A stretch of DNA of 64,000 nucleotides, from assembly GCA_950106755.1 (NCBI GenBank), contig OX467091.1:16385538-16449537 (forward strand). Reading direction: 5' to 3'. The DNA comes from Climacium dendroides. Lineage: Eukaryota; Streptophyta; Bryopsida; Hypnales; Climaciaceae. Within the stretch, counting starts at the first letter, position 1. Every line of letters starts with the position of its first letter. Made by a program: the position numbers and the translations under genes. This document shows, in pieces, positions 48,814 through 61,795 of the stretch. The notes beneath the pieces were generated by a model. It saw only the letters and a list, made by a program, of their open reading frames with translations, was not told the origin of the DNA and did no database searches.

Positions 48814-51000
48814 TTACAACGGGAATGGGCCAGGAGCACCAGTCCAGCCTTGCACGCACTGCAAAAGAGGCCGAATCAGCTTCCCCTCAGACATCGCCTC
48901 GAACACTTTCTGAATTTCAGTCCCGGGAGAAACAGTTCGCAACCCAGACAGCAATTGCGTCCCCAGCTCCGACCTCACGAATTGGTACAGCGGGTAAGTC
49001 CGGCAGGACTCAATCCTGTTCCGCACCGCAGACAAGCCCTTGCTGTCATAAGCTTCCCGCACCAACGGCACCACCACGCGCAGACGCTCTTGCACTTGGG
49101 ACTCGAACACCGGGATCTGCTCAAACACGGAGCGGGAGCCGTCCTTCAGCGCGTGGCTCACCAGCACGCCTCGCAGCTTCTCCATCAACGGGTACGTGTC
49201 GGAGGACGCGTCGTCGATGTACGAAAACACCGGCTGCCGCTCCACCACCAGCAGCAGGTCCTTCTCGCAGAAGCGCGACGGCAGCAGGGCGCCGTCCGGG
49301 CCCATGAACAGCGTCTTCTTCGCCGCCTGCAACACCACCTGCTTCACGGCGGACTGCATGGTCTCCTCCACATGGCGGAGGTCGATGGCTTGGCACAGCC
49401 CCACCAGGAAGGTCGAGCTCATGAGCTTGAGAATCTCCACGGCCTCCTCCGTCTTGCGCGCGGACACCAAGCCCAGCGAGTTCACGTCCTGGTTGTGTTG
49501 CTCCGCGCTCTGGACGTGGGTGGTGACGGGGTTGGCCAGGTAGTTGAGCTCGGAGAGGTACGACGCCATGGCGATCTCGGCCCCCTTCATGCCGTAGTCC
49601 AGGCTGGGGTTGGGTCCCCCGCTCAAGTTGGAAGGCAGGCCGTTGTTGTAGTAGTCGTTCACGAGCTCCGAGAACTGCGCAAACATGAGCTTGCCGATGG
49701 CCGCCACCGCCAGGCGCATGTTGTCCATGGAGACGCCGATGGGTGTGCCCTGGAAGTTGCCCCCGTGCAGGGCGATCCCGCGCGCGGCGTCGATGATGGG
49801 GTTGTCATTGACGGAGTTGATCTCGCGCTCGATGGCGTGGGTGGCGGTGCGGATCACCTCGATTTGGGGACCCAGCCATTGGGGAGAAGTGCGCAGCGCA
49901 TACCGATCCTGCTTGGGCTTCTTCAACGGATCGGTCTCGTTGAGTTTGGCCGCGGCTTTCATGAAGTCGCTCCCGTCCAAGAGCCACTCCATGACCGCTG
50001 CAGCTTCCATCTGGCCCGGGTGGTGCTTCAGCTTGTGAGTCAAGGGGTCGGCGAATTCCGGCTTCCCTTGCATCACTTCACAAAACAAGGCGGATAACAC
50101 TTCCGCAAGCAGTGCCAGCACGTTGGCATCGAAGCACACCGTGGAGGCCAATGCCGACCCCACGGCGGTCCCATTCACCAAGGCCAGACCCTCCTTGGGT
50201 TGCAGCTCGAACGGCTTCTCCACGCCCGCCATGCGCAGCCCCTCCAATGCCGAAACCTCCCGACCATCTGCAGTGCAAGCTCGCGAGTTGGGTCGACCGG
50301 TGAGGAGCCCCGCAATGTAGGACAAGGGCACCAAATCCCCGGAAGCGGTGACCGTCCCACGCAAAGGCAGCTTGGGCGTGACTTGCGCGTTCAACAGCTT
50401 CTCCATGGCCTCGAGAATCTCCCAACGGATCCCGGAGTAGCCCTGCATCAAGGTGTTGGTGCGCACCAGCATGGCGGCGCGGGTGGTCTCCGCCGGGAGG
50501 GAGTGTCCCTTCATCACCACTCCCGCGTTCAAGAAGCGAATGAGCTCGCGCTGCAGCTCCACGCCTTGCTGCGTGCGGCGGTGGGAGGTGGCGCCGAATC
50601 CCGTGGTCACTCCGTAGATGTCCCCGCCGTTCATGATCTTGGTGAGCACCCAGTTGGAGGACTCGTCCACTCTGGCCTTGGCGTTGGCCGCGTCCAGCAC
50701 CACCGCCACGTCGGGCCGGCGTGCGATGGCCGTGACCTGTCCGACCGTGAGATTGACGCCCTCGATGGCGACTTCGTTGGAGTCGAAGTACGTGGCCACC
50801 ATCTGCTTGATCTCGTCCAGATGATTCCCTTGCAGCTTGGCGGCCGTCTTGGCCCAGTTGAGCGGATCTGCTCGGGAGACTTGTTGGGAGCTGCTGTTGC
50901 AGAAGCTGGGGGATGTGGTCGGTTTGTTCAAGGCGGACTCGGATCCCGCATTCATGCAGTTCAGGGACGACGCCATGATGTCGGAGTTCACAGCTGCCAT
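48814..51000 (-). CDS. PAL: Phenylalanine ammonia-lyase, copy 3 (PAL3)
   Basis: Intronless 728-residue PAL, identical by eye to PAL2 except Gln714 for Arg714. The MIO triad (Ala219-Ser220-Gly221), Tyr129 and Phe156-Leu157 are intact. An open frame continues upstream of 51000, but without an ATG, and the conserved start MAAVNSDIM is that of the other copies, so 51000 is used. The sequence immediately upstream of the ATG differs from PAL2 (a ~25-bp deletion and substitutions). Beyond that the two are again nearly identical for several hundred bases. Confidence 0.97.
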   Translation of the reverse strand: MAAVNSDIMASSLNCMNAGSESALNKPTTSPSFCNSSSQQVSRADPLNWAKTAAKLQGNHLDEIKQMVATYFDSNEVAIEGVNLTVGQVTAIARRPDVAVVLDAANAKARVDESSNWVLTKIMNGGDIYGVTTGFGATSHRRTQQGVELQRELIRFLNAGVVMKGHSLPAETTRAAMLVRTNTLMQGYSGIRWEILEAMEKLLNAQVTPKLPLRGTVTASGDLVPLSYIAGLLTGRPNSRACTADGREVSALEGLRMAGVEKPFELQPKEGLALVNGTAVGSALASTVCFDANVLALLAEVLSALFCEVMQGKPEFADPLTHKLKHHPGQMEAAAVMEWLLDGSDFMKAAAKLNETDPLKKPKQDRYALRTSPQWLGPQIEVIRTATHAIEREINSVNDNPIIDAARGIALHGGNFQGTPIGVSMDNMRLAVAAIGKLMFAQFSELVNDYYNNGLPSNLSGGPNPSLDYGMKGAEIAMASYLSELNYLANPVTTHVQSAEQHNQDVNSLGLVSARKTEEAVEILKLMSSTFLVGLCQAIDLRHVEETMQSAVKQVVLQAAKKTLFMGPDGALLPSRFCEKDLLLVVERQPVFSYIDDASSDTYPLMEKLRGVLVSHALKDGSRSVFEQIPVFESQVQERLRVVVPLVREAYDSKGLSAVRNRIESCRTYPLYQFVRSELGTQLLSGLRTVSPGTEIQKVFEAMSEGKLIRPLLQCVQGWTGAPGPFPL

Positions 51001-51680
51001 TATATATTTCCTCGAGCTCCCAGGCGGTTCGAGCAATCTCTGGAGGATCAGGTTGCCTCCTGAATTCAGCGCTTCACTGAATTGGAAGCAAGGTTCTTTT
51101 TCCAACCGCTCACGATGTGCGAGCGACCGTGCTCGCAGTTTTCAACAAAGTGACTAAGAATTTCGACTTGGACGAATGGAATTGGTGTACTATCTGGAGA
51201 ACAGCTGATTGTGTTTGCAACCGTATTCTTGGCAATGTCTGGCAAAAGCGGATTCAGATTTCTGTTCTGCAGTGTCACGTCGAAGTTGATGAAACCTGAT
51301 GCAGTGCTAAGAAGTGAGATGAGGAATTGGGATCCCGAAGTTCTGTATTTGTAAGCGGACGAGATTGGCATCCAGTGGTGAGTCACGCGTTGCATGGGCA
51401 ATTGGGCGTGTGGGCAACTGAAGAGCGACTGTCCTGTGTGTTTTTCTGACAACGCGGCAGTTTCAATTATTTGGGGGAGAAAGAGAAAAAAGTGCAGGGA
51501 ATCTCAGAGTGGGTCGGGGATTGTCGTCGAAAATTCAGTCACGTAAAGTCCTCGTGGTGTCCGGGCCTTTCGGCTTCAGGCCTGCGGTCCAATGTGTTGA
51601 AATGTGGTTGACCTGGGCTGCGACCTTGTGTGCAATGGCAAACATTTTGCAGATGTAATCAGAGTTGTGAGAATTCCGGA
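51001..51680 (-). promoter_or_regulatory. PAL3 upstream region with two TCACGT motifs
   Basis: This nearly matches the PAL2 upstream block, with TCACGT at 51275-51280 and 51539-51544. The similarity stops abruptly near 51680, where AT-rich spacer begins. Confidence 0.45.
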
Positions 51681-54440
51681 TTCAAACAACTCTTTAAATA
51701 AATTTGAATGAAAAAGTGCTTTTTCCATCCGTGAGGTCTCCCTAAATTCATCCAAAATGTCCCTTTCATACATTTTAGGATTATTGAAATTAAGTTTCTT
51801 GAGCAAAAGAACTTGATAACCTTAGCCTCCAAAACAAATTAACAAATGGACTTCATGTTACCTCCCAAAACATCCTTGAACAATACCATTCTAATATTTA
51901 GAATTGAACATTTCTAAATACTTTTGTAGAATGATTAGAGTGTCACCAAAGATAGGAATTGACAATTGTAATGTTGTTTTTGCTTGGTACAAAATTTAAA
52001 ACCTTCTTCATATTACTATCATTCAAAGAGCATTATAAATTAAATATAAGAAAGAAAAAATATTCCCAATTTGGACTTTGAACAACCAAAATAGAATCTA
52101 CTAGAAGCAAGCTAAAAGGAAAAATCTACAAATAAATCTGTGCACAACAAATACAGTTTAAGAAAAAAAAATCATGCAATTGGCATTACAAATTTTCAAA
52201 AATCAAAATCTGGATTTTCTTATCTAAGTTATTGTACATAGTTTTCAATGCCCATCCATTGATAGCAATTTTAAGTCTTAATTCCACCCCAATCCAAGAT
52301 AGTATCATATTTTTTTTGGAGGTTCATTACTTTGGATTAATGATGCCCTTCATAATTTAGTATTTCTCATCAATTATTTCAGCCTCCTATTCATACAAAT
52401 TTTCAAGAATGAATATAAAGTATGTATTGTTAAAATGTTTTGCATTTATTTGCAATTTATTTCTTTAACATGAGATTTATTTCTTCAAGTTAGAAGGCCT
52501 ACAATTTTTGTCCATGAAAAATTTGAGGTGTGAAACTTCATATCCGAGATGGTTAGAAATCCTTGTTTTTTGAAACCAATTCTTTAGATCTTGCAATTTG
52601 TGAGTTTTTTTCACTTCAAAATTTTTGGAGGGTATATTCCAATAATTACACTACAAGATTTTAATATTGAGTCTCCTAACAAGTAAAAAAACAAAAGAAT
52701 AGAGCATTGGTTTAAGAAAAGAAATTTTAATAACATGTTTTTGCTTGAAATAGCCCAAGAACTTAGTGGAAAAATGACATTGTGTGCACCTCGTCCAATG
52801 ATTGATTGGTAGTGGTCAATGTTCTTCACCCCCATCCAGTTCTCATCCCAATCCTTGGAAACAACTGTGAGGAAGATAGAAGGGCCACTTTGTGAGTAAC
52901 TACTTTCATTAAAAAAAGGTTTCGGGGCAAAGAAGATTGTGAGTTCCCAAGAGTTCTCAGATTGTAGGAAACACTCAAGAGGAGGACATTGTCCACGTTT
53001 TAGCAACCCACGTGCGGTGAAAAAAGTAATACATGTAATACATCTTAAAATTTAAATTTAAAAAAAAATTATGGATAGATTTTACTATTTTAAAAGTTTA
53101 TGTTTTGAATTATTGATATTTATTTATGCTAATAGTAATTAGTGATAAATTTTTTAAGAAAAAAGATACACCATAAAGCTAAAAATAACTTTCACACCTC
53201 TATATTATATAAGAAAAAAAAATTTGAAAATTGAAAAAGAAATTCTATAGAATAGCTTTCTATTAAAAGTTTATTTTGGTTGAATATTGATGCAATAGTC
53301 ATCTTCATGTGAGCTCTAAAAATATTTTAGTTGGAGAACATGCTATTTTAGTTCATTTTTCAACCCTTTCTAGACAATATATCTTATGTTATTTGGAATT
53401 GAAATTTTTGTCAATAGAAACCTTTAGTCATTGTTAAACAAAGCTCAAAGTTTTAGGATGAAATTATTGTTTATTCAAAAGTACATAGGGGGTCAAAAAA
53501 TCATTCCTCCACACGTGGGTACCTCAAAAGTAGTGAGAGTGTCCTCCCCGTGGAAACACTGAGAACTCTACCCAATCAACAATTTCATGTGGCCGTGATC
53601 ATGCCATGTCAAATAACATTAATTAATTAATTTTTTTAAATTTTTTTATAAATATTATTTCAAAAGTATTTTAAAAATTTTAAAATTATTTAAATAACCT
53701 GACGCATTCACTGTCTACGTGCCTAGATTCCAAAGGTAATTCTCAAGGGGCTACACAAAATTTCAAACACACATTCTTGATTTTGATATTGTTAAGCTCA
53801 ATAATATATATGTAGCTCCCTATATTTTATTGTATTTTTTTGTTCTAAAATCATATAAATTTCCATTCTTGTAGACATTGTTCAAAGGCAACAACTGAAA
53901 ACTATAATATATATATATATATATATATGAAATCAAACTTTTCTTCATACGAGTTTAAAAAATACATCAATAGTTCTAAGAAATTTATTGTTAGTTAGTA
54001 TCTCCATTTTTCAAAAACAATCATATTATTTCAAATTCATTTGCAAGATCATTCATTGAGATTTTGTTAATTTTTAAGCCAGGGTTGCTATTTGGCGAGC
54101 CTATGAGCCTGCGAGCTTGTGAGTATGAAAAAAATGAATTGAAAAAATTTAGAATCTTGTAGAGTTGACCTATGACCGTGGGTATTGTGCCGTGTACAGA
54201 GTGGTTAATGTGAGATCTATTTTTGAAAGTCGGTTTAGTGTCCTGTTTTTATTTTTCAATCTTTCTTATAGGCAAAGACAAAATACTATCAATTGAAGAA
54301 AATGAAGCAAGTAGAAAATATGTAAGAAAATTGAACACATGGAAGAAGTATCCATAAACACACAAATCCAACTACAATGAAAATCAACACATAATAGTTT
54401 GATCCATTAAAGAGATTTGTCAATCTCATGAATCTAAGTT
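51681..54440. other. AT-rich spacer upstream of PAL3
   Basis: No gene seen. About 51950-53000 and 53700-54050 parallel the spacers upstream of PAL1 and PAL2. 52900-53760 contains the family-2 dispersed repeat material. An uninterrupted (TA)n run lies at 53907-53928. Confidence 0.6.
53907..53928. repeat. (TA)n microsatellite
   Basis: Eleven uninterrupted AT units. Likely polymorphic. Confidence 0.9.
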
Positions 54441-55594
54441 GTTTAGGACTCTATCAAAGAATCAGAACTCGGAGATGACTCCGAGGACTCTCTACCTTCG
54501 GATGCTGAAACATCTATATACTGTAAAACATTTAGAGCGCAAGTGTCTTTACAACGTTTGGATTTGGAGCAACCAAACTCCGCGAAGGCACTCGCCATTT
54601 GCTCGGCATAGATTGGGAGCTCAAAAGACTTCTCCGAACTGATGAGAAGACTTAGTTGGGGTAGGGTGGCATTCCTTGCCATCAATCTCCCATCTCTGCA
54701 ATGGAAAAAGACATGTTGTCAATATTGTAGAACATGAAAGTCTTCATCCAAGCAAAGATGAAAGAAAATGCCAACTTACTTAGTAGATTTTCCCTTGCGA
54801 ACAAATTTGCGAGGCACCATTGGCATATCCTCTGGATCTTGTGAAAGGTGAACTATTGGTGGCACAGTTGGTGTCACCACTACGGGTGTTGGTGACTTCC
54901 TCATGGGTTTCAGAATGGCATCATAAATGTCTTTATTCCCTTCCAAAGCCACAATGTGGTGGCCGGTGCCACGGCAAGCCGTAATACATGCACTTGGAGG
55001 TAGTGAAATCAAAATGACTTAGTTCCATGAAAGAATTGGAAGAACACATTTGGAGGAGTAAACTTCTGAATGGAATCATTACCTGTAGATGCGGTACAAT
55101 CCAGAATCAAGTCTCTTGGAACGCTTGTTGCCTCCAGGAGGATAGTGAAGAACCTTGGATCTTTTTCGCGTCCGCCTCGCCAAGGTTTGTTTCCATTCAT
55201 AGCCACGTCATCTACATGGGTGTAATTGATCAGCATGTCATCGATAGCCAAGTCCACACCAGCCTTCATTGTGGTATTAGTCTTTTTGAAGGAAAATTTG
55301 GATTTTCCTTTGGAGCCGAGGTCCTTCACGAGGAGGGTGATTCCAAACTTCTGTGTCTGCAACGTCCATAGCAAATGTATGTAAGAATGCATTGAATGGA
55401 GTGCATTGCAACTTGTTCATAAAAGTCAACAAAATTCTATGAAAATTACCGTCTTTATGTTGTCTATAGCCGAGGTGATGTGCATGCGGTTCATCTCCAT
55501 CCAGTCCTTCTTCATCAACAAGTCATACGCCTCACATACCCCAGCAATGTTCTCTTTGGATTTGATGCTGTAGGAGTGAAATAGAATGATGCAC

Positions 55595-56887
55595 TGTCAC
55601 GCCCCTATCTACTTGGGGTGCCCAATGTACCTAAGTGCGCAAGGAGGGACCTTGGGAGTGACTTTCCAAGCCTTGCAATAGACTAGGTAGGGAGAATGAA
55701 GATACTCCCAATCAAACAGGGCGCAATTGCGCCCTGTTTTTGAAGTGAACATGAGAGTGTCACACATGCTTGGAAAGCTCTTGACAATACGCTTCTAATG
55801 GCACAAAGAACGCGCAATTTGGAGTTGTGAGCAAAAAGTTATGGCCGCTCAAAGTTGACTGGGTCCCAGGGGCGCCGGGACACTTGAGGGCTAGGTGTGA
55901 GGGGTTCTCAATGAATCCCACAACAAAGTATGGCATGTGGCATATCATTGAAAAGCTATGAACACAAGGAACCTAGAATGACAAGCATTACGAGGTTCTA
56001 AGACATGAGTCAAAAGTTATGGCCAAAAGAAGAGCCGTGGTGAAGGCGTGACGCCTCCCTCGGTGCATCCGAATCTTTAGAGGGCCATAACTTTGTAATA
56101 ACTTGTCCAAATGGGACGAGTGAGCAGTCCATCGGCATCTACTCGTCGCGTAGATGTCTAAAATGGGCTCGCATGTTGGATTTGGAGCTCGGAGCACAAA
56201 GTTACGCCGGTTGGAAGTTCGGGAGCCCAAACGGTGACGTAACTTGGCGATTTGGGTTGGAAGTGGGTGGTCTTCCACAACCCAAGGTTATCCAAGGACT
56301 TCCTTCGACCTAGGACGGGGGGGTCTGCCGAATACCACAGAGAGTACTATAGGAGGGGTTGGTCTCCCTCCTCACTCCCTCTTGAAGCCTTGGTGAGTCC
56401 CGGTGACTCATGGTTGGTGGTGGTGACTTTACCACCACTTCAAGGCACCATGGGACACTTGTGTGTGTCCCGTGGCATCGGTTGGGTGGAGTCCCGCTCC
56501 TTGCTAGGCCTCCTTGGATGTGTCCCGAGTTGTGAGCGCCGGTTACCTCTAGTGGATGAGTAGCAAATGCAAAAAGGGCTAGCATGGAGTGGGGTGACAC
56601 TCAAGGGCGGTTAGGACCATGGTGAGTAGTGCCACCATGGGTCCTTGCACATTAAGGTGGAAGTTCCGCCCCATGTTACTAAGTGACATGCCCGGTGTCA
56701 CGATGGGAGTGTGTGCTAGTAGTCCCGGTGACTGGGACTTGGCAAATTGAGTTGAAAATGGGGACTAACACTATGGGTGCTTGGCATGTGCAGTGGTAGG
56801 CAGTTGGTGACCAAGTGACGCTCTAAGTGGACTGGGGTGAACCTAGTGAGCTGCTGGGAGCTGGTAGGTGTCATTTGGGTCGCGACA
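55595..56887. mobile_element. Solo LTR, 1293 bp, with 5-bp target duplication
   Basis: The element starts TGTCACGCCCC and ends GGTCGCGACA, so it has the TG...CA termini of LTR retrotransposons with short inverted ends. It is flanked by perfect TGCAC repeats at 55590-55594 and 56888-56892. There are no internal genes, so this is a solo LTR left by recombination. It lies inside one exon of the ParB/methyltransferase-like gene. Counting one target copy, the flanking exon parts total 351 bases, a multiple of three, and the reading frame continues across the site. Its composition is much less AT-rich than the spacers. Confidence 0.88.
55714..55740. repeat. Perfect palindrome inside the LTR
   Basis: The centre CAGGGCGCAATTGCGCCCTG is extended by AAA/TTT on each side. 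It could be a protein-binding site or an RNA hairpin of the LTR. Confidence 0.7.
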
Positions 56888-59800
56888 TGCACCCATCATC
56901 TTGTAGATGCTCTGCGGCGAAGCTACATGCCAACTGGAGAGCCTCATCATCAGCATTTGCATTCCACATTGGCACCTCATGGGCCGGTGTAGAGAGCCCA
57001 GGCACAAGTAAGTTCTCCGGACAGTCAATGAATATGACATCCACGCCCGGTCAAGCATTTGGCACTCCCTCGAACATACGAGTCTTTCCGGCCGACATCT
57101 GCAAACATGTAGAACATGGTGAAGTTAAAAATAAGCACAGAAAACATTCATGAGACATGAAAGCACAAAATGCGCTTTTGAGTACAAAGATGCATATGCA
57201 TACCTTTTTCAAGAAATGTAGCACCTCGTTGTACCACGTGGGCTTCTCCTCGACCATGTCTTTTGTCAGGACTTCGATGGAGATATTGAGGATCAAATCC
57301 TCCGTCTTGGAAACATCACCTTCTGTAATGACCATGGCTTGTGTCATACGAGTGATAACTTCCTCGGTGAGCTGTAGGAGAGTAGCCTTCTTCTGTACTA
57401 CACTTTGCGCCTGTGAATCTTCATTTGCGGTGGAAGATGGTACCACCTCGCCTCCCGCTTCCTCCTTCTTTCCCTTTCCCTTGCCTTTACCCTTCTCTTC
57501 CTTTTCTTTTGGCACCTTTTTGTTAGCGAGCTCGGACGCCTTCATCTCCTTTGCTTCAAGGTGGACTTGGACCCGCGCCTCTTTCTTCCAGTCCAGAAAA
57601 TCCCTCCTTGCAATGGCCTTCTTTCTTGCTTTGTCATCCAGGCCTGTAAACTCATTGATCTCTAAGTCCAAGACCCCTTTCCCGTCCAAAGATCTCCTGA
57701 ATTCAACCTCGGAAGGAGGAGTGAACTCGAGGAGACAATCCAGGTACCATCCTCCACCGCTGAGATGAGATGTGGTGTAGGTGCGGAGCTGGTGTGTGGT
57801 GAACATACAAGAATTGGATGTGCGATCCAGATATGATGATAGGAAGGGGGGAAGGTCTGAGCGATCGATGGCTCCTTTTCCTTCGAGCTCAAATTTGAAA
57901 TATCTACAGCACAAGCATGATTTTGCATTCAGGAGAATGTAAATGATGATCATGGAATCTCTACAACATACATCTGTGAGCAATTCCGGATGGTAAGACC
58001 AACGAACTTGTGAAAAATGAATGCATTTCCAGTATAAGGGCCTAATGGAGACGTTGTAGAAGAGAATTATCATACAATTGTATACCGAAAGGTTCTAAAA
58101 TAAGGAGTTAGAGTTGAAGTGAACATTTGAAACCTCATTATAATGGACTTCAAATAGTATAGTGATTTTTACAATAACTTGCTGTCCACCAAGTTATTAG
58201 ACATATTCCAGTATTGAGATAGTGGAACTCACCGGTACAAAACTCTACGCACAACAGCGGCTGACGCTTCGTGAGCCATGAACAAGTCCCCCTTTTTGAA
58301 GTAATTGTGCCCTTTGAAATATGTCTGAAACCCGTGCTCCCAAATTGTGCGCCTCCACCCTTCTATGTACTCTACCAAGTACTGTGGTTGTGTTGGAATG
58401 CTGTAGTTCACAGTGATGTTGTCCTGCTTCACCACCGAGTCGAAGTACTCCAGTGCTGCATCTTCGATCTGCAGAGTACAATGCATGCTAAAAATGTACA
58501 ATTGAAGACGTTCATGGTACCATTATGAACTTGTGAGTTACAATTTGAAAACCAAGTATCGCTTGGTATAGTTACTTGACTACAGGAATCAATTCCCTTA
58601 CCCCAACATACCAGACGCATTTGGCAAGGAAATGGGGCAGGAGATTTTCGGAGACGGGCTTTGGTGGGAACTTCCTTGCTTCACAAGATGGAGCAGAGGA
58701 GTTCCACCACTTCAAGATCTTGATCTTGTGTGCAGGCGCCATGTTGCACGTGGCCACCATTTGCAACTTCTTTAATGTCATTTCAGGCACTTCATTAGTG
58801 CTCCAGTGCCTCTCCACCTATGACAGCAACACATTCAATAACTCTTGGTGTTTGAAAACAGAAGAAGTAAATTCGTAGTTGTGCAAGGTTTCAGAATTAG
58901 ACTGACCTCCTGTAAGAAGCCTGGCCCGTTAGATGGTTGAGCCACTGCCAACAACTTCCCCATTTTCACCATCAGAGTTTTGGTTTTCTCCTTTGCTTCC
59001 GCCCTCATGGCAAGAGCGACTTCTTCAGGGGTCCTCTCCTCTTCTGGTGTAGCATCGGTATACTTTCTCACTGCAGCATCCGCAGCTTAGGAAATCTCTT
59101 GCTGCACATTCAGACGATAACATTGAATTAGAAGTTAGGCATGTGAAGAGTTTTGGGAGCAGGCTGCAACAAACTGAAGGATTCCAAATTTGTATAACAC
59201 ATAGTGTCTTACCCTGAAAATGAACGATGTGAAGACCTCCACAGGTATGCTATACCATTTTCTTGAAACCTTGAATTGCAAACACCTTTTCTTCTCCCCG
59301 GGCTTGAGGAGATCAGCAAATCGGTTGATTGGGAGAAGACCATACTTCCGCACCTGGTACAGAGTGTGTACCAAGTTTGTCTTCACGTGTGAATCCTCCA
59401 CTGACCTGGAAGTAGAACACTATTTTAGGAAATCCAATAAGCCTCCATGATTTCACAACTAGGGCACATAAAAACCAAAGACCGGAAAAGCAGCTCAAGA
59501 AGGAAGAACTCACTTGTTGATGTCATGCATCACTTGCATGACAAGCTCGGTCTTCCCTTTGGTTTCCAGTACAATGCAGTCTACGACACAGTGCCATTTT
59601 GGGAGCAATGTGTAGCACCTGTCAATGAGGTTCATCCATGCAATGCGGCGATGGTTGCCGTCGCAAATGAAGAACTTCAAGTTCTTGAGGAACTGAAGTT
59701 CAGGTTTGGAGTCGAGGTAGCGTGTGAACACTTCATTTTTCTCTCTCCAGATTGGATCCCATTTGTTCATCTCGTCCTCTGCGAACTCTTGGCTTTCTCC

Positions 59801-61558
59801 TTCCTCATTAGTGGTAGAGACATAGAACACTACCGCTCCATCACGGTATCCACCTGCGAATTCTTGCTCCAACTTCGTAATGTCACAAGCGAATGTGGGC
59901 CTCACCATGGGCATAACGACAAGTCTGCAAAGCGGGATGTGCAGCCGGAAGAGTTCTTCGGGCTTCATTCGCAGAGTGGAGAGGATATCTACTGAGTCGC
60001 CTTTTTGTATGCGCCGCAATTCATCCTCCATGAGTCCTTGATCTTTGTCTTCTAGGTCATCTATTTGCATGGGATCTTGTCCTCCTCCTTCTTCGTCCTC
60101 TTCTTCATCCTCTTCTTCTTCGTCCCCAATATGCGGCTGTGTCGTTTCATCTGTTCCCGGAGTCTCCAAGATGGTCTCTTCTTGAGTTACTCCAGTGGGT
60201 GAAACATCCATCTGCATGTACAATTCCAGTCAGAGAAGATTGTACTCGCAAATTAAAAAAGAGGCCAAGTCCGTGCGAAGAATTTATATTGAGACGCAGT
60301 TGAAAATGTTTTACTTCAATAAAAAAAATTACACTTATAGAATGGAAGAGTGGTAAATATATGAAAGAAAAACAGCCTGCACATGGCTTGCATGTCTAAA
60401 ACCGCACAAGGTATGTAATTGGGGTCATGAAACCCTATTGGATGATGTCCACGTCATCATCCTCATCTGAGTCTGAGCTAAGGATGATGACTTCATATGT
60501 GTAAACTCTACCAATCCCAATACTCTCACTCACTTCCTCAAATGAGGGGCTAGAGCTAGCATTTGAGAGCTCAATGGCGGAGGAATACTCCGTCTCTGAG
60601 CTCTCATGGGAGAATCATGGCCCAGGCCCTTGGTTCCAACTAAGCCTATCCCTTGAAGTCATTTACAGCACGCTCTGCAGCGTCCATGATGTCTGCAAAA
60701 CTCACCAAGTTCTCTTCATCATCACTAGAGTCACTTGAAAGCACTTGGCGTGCTTGAGGCCCCTTCTGTGGTTGAGAAGGCCCTCCTATCTGCAACGACG
60801 TCAAGGTCTGGTCAATTGGAGCCTGCTTCTCTTTAGATGTCACCCTTGGGCACTTGCCTTTGCGTTGGCCAGCCTGGAGGAATGAATACAATGAAATTAG
60901 AGTTGAGGTTGAAGACAATGTCTAAGAGACATTGAATGCAACTGTAAGCAAGGAAACTTCAATTTACAAATCTCAACATGTACTATAAATACCAAAGGTC
61001 TCCGTAACCGAACTTCCTGTACATGTAGGATTCATTCCCCTACATGAGTTCTATACCTACATTGAAGTGTAAAATCAAGACGCATATGTCTTGGCAAGGT
61101 AATTCTCTCTAACAATATGTTATAACTCTTTTAGAACAACAAAAGATGCATTTGCAAAGAACACAGTGCAATAGCAATTCAAAATCCAAGCCAAAGGCTA
61201 TGAGTACATTAGTAAGATTTTCCAAAGACATAGAGAACTGAAGGACGAGTCCTAACGAATAATGTAAGCAAAAAAAATTGGGAACTTGAGAACGAGTTTC
61301 CTAAGACATTCAGAGCTTGGGGACGAGTTCCTAACGACATTGAGAGCACTAAGTCTAAATCCCAAATCCGAATTCCCTCTATTTCATTACTTAAATATAA
61401 ACAAAAAAAGACAGATACTAATACATCAGCAGAGATTGATTGTGTGCCATCGAACAACTCCCCATGATGATCACATGTCTGAAGAAAGCAAATGCACACG
61501 TCAGGATTGAAGATGGACCCATACAGCAGTTTTGGAGCACAAATCGAGTAAAAACAAC

Positions 61559-61666
61559 TTGGGCATGTGAAAAATTCCATCAGGCTGGAGTGTCACCATG
61601 AACACCGTCGGATCCGACGGTGTTCACGGTGACACCCCAACCTGATGGAATTTTTCACATGCCCAA
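61559..61666. repeat. Foldback A (108 bp)
   Basis: The arms TTGGGCATGTGAAAAATTCC and GGAATTTTTCACATGCCCAA are perfect complements. The structure continues through CATCAGG..GTGTCACC to a central ACCGTCGGATCCGACGGT. Only a few mismatches occur over the full length. Confidence 0.85.
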
Positions 61667-61795
61667 ATCTCTAATTCTTGCAGCCTCATTCTAATGAGAT
61701 ATGACCAGTCCAAGACGACATTAAATTCCTAGGAGATAAAGGCCAGCCCATAGCCACATTCCAATTAGATCCACGCCAGTCCACGCGGGAGATTT

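Noticed and set aside
51001..51105. N-terminal extension of PAL3 to 763 residues
   Set aside because: The extension has no ATG, is not conserved in function among the copies, and lies in the leader region; the common start MAAVNSDIM is preferred.
56252..56600. Frames on both strands within the LTR
   Set aside because: They lie in a non-coding solo LTR and show no retroelement protein motif.
57157..57768. 203-codon plus-strand frame
   Set aside because: Antisense of the Lys/Glu-rich exon of the ParB/methyltransferase-like gene.
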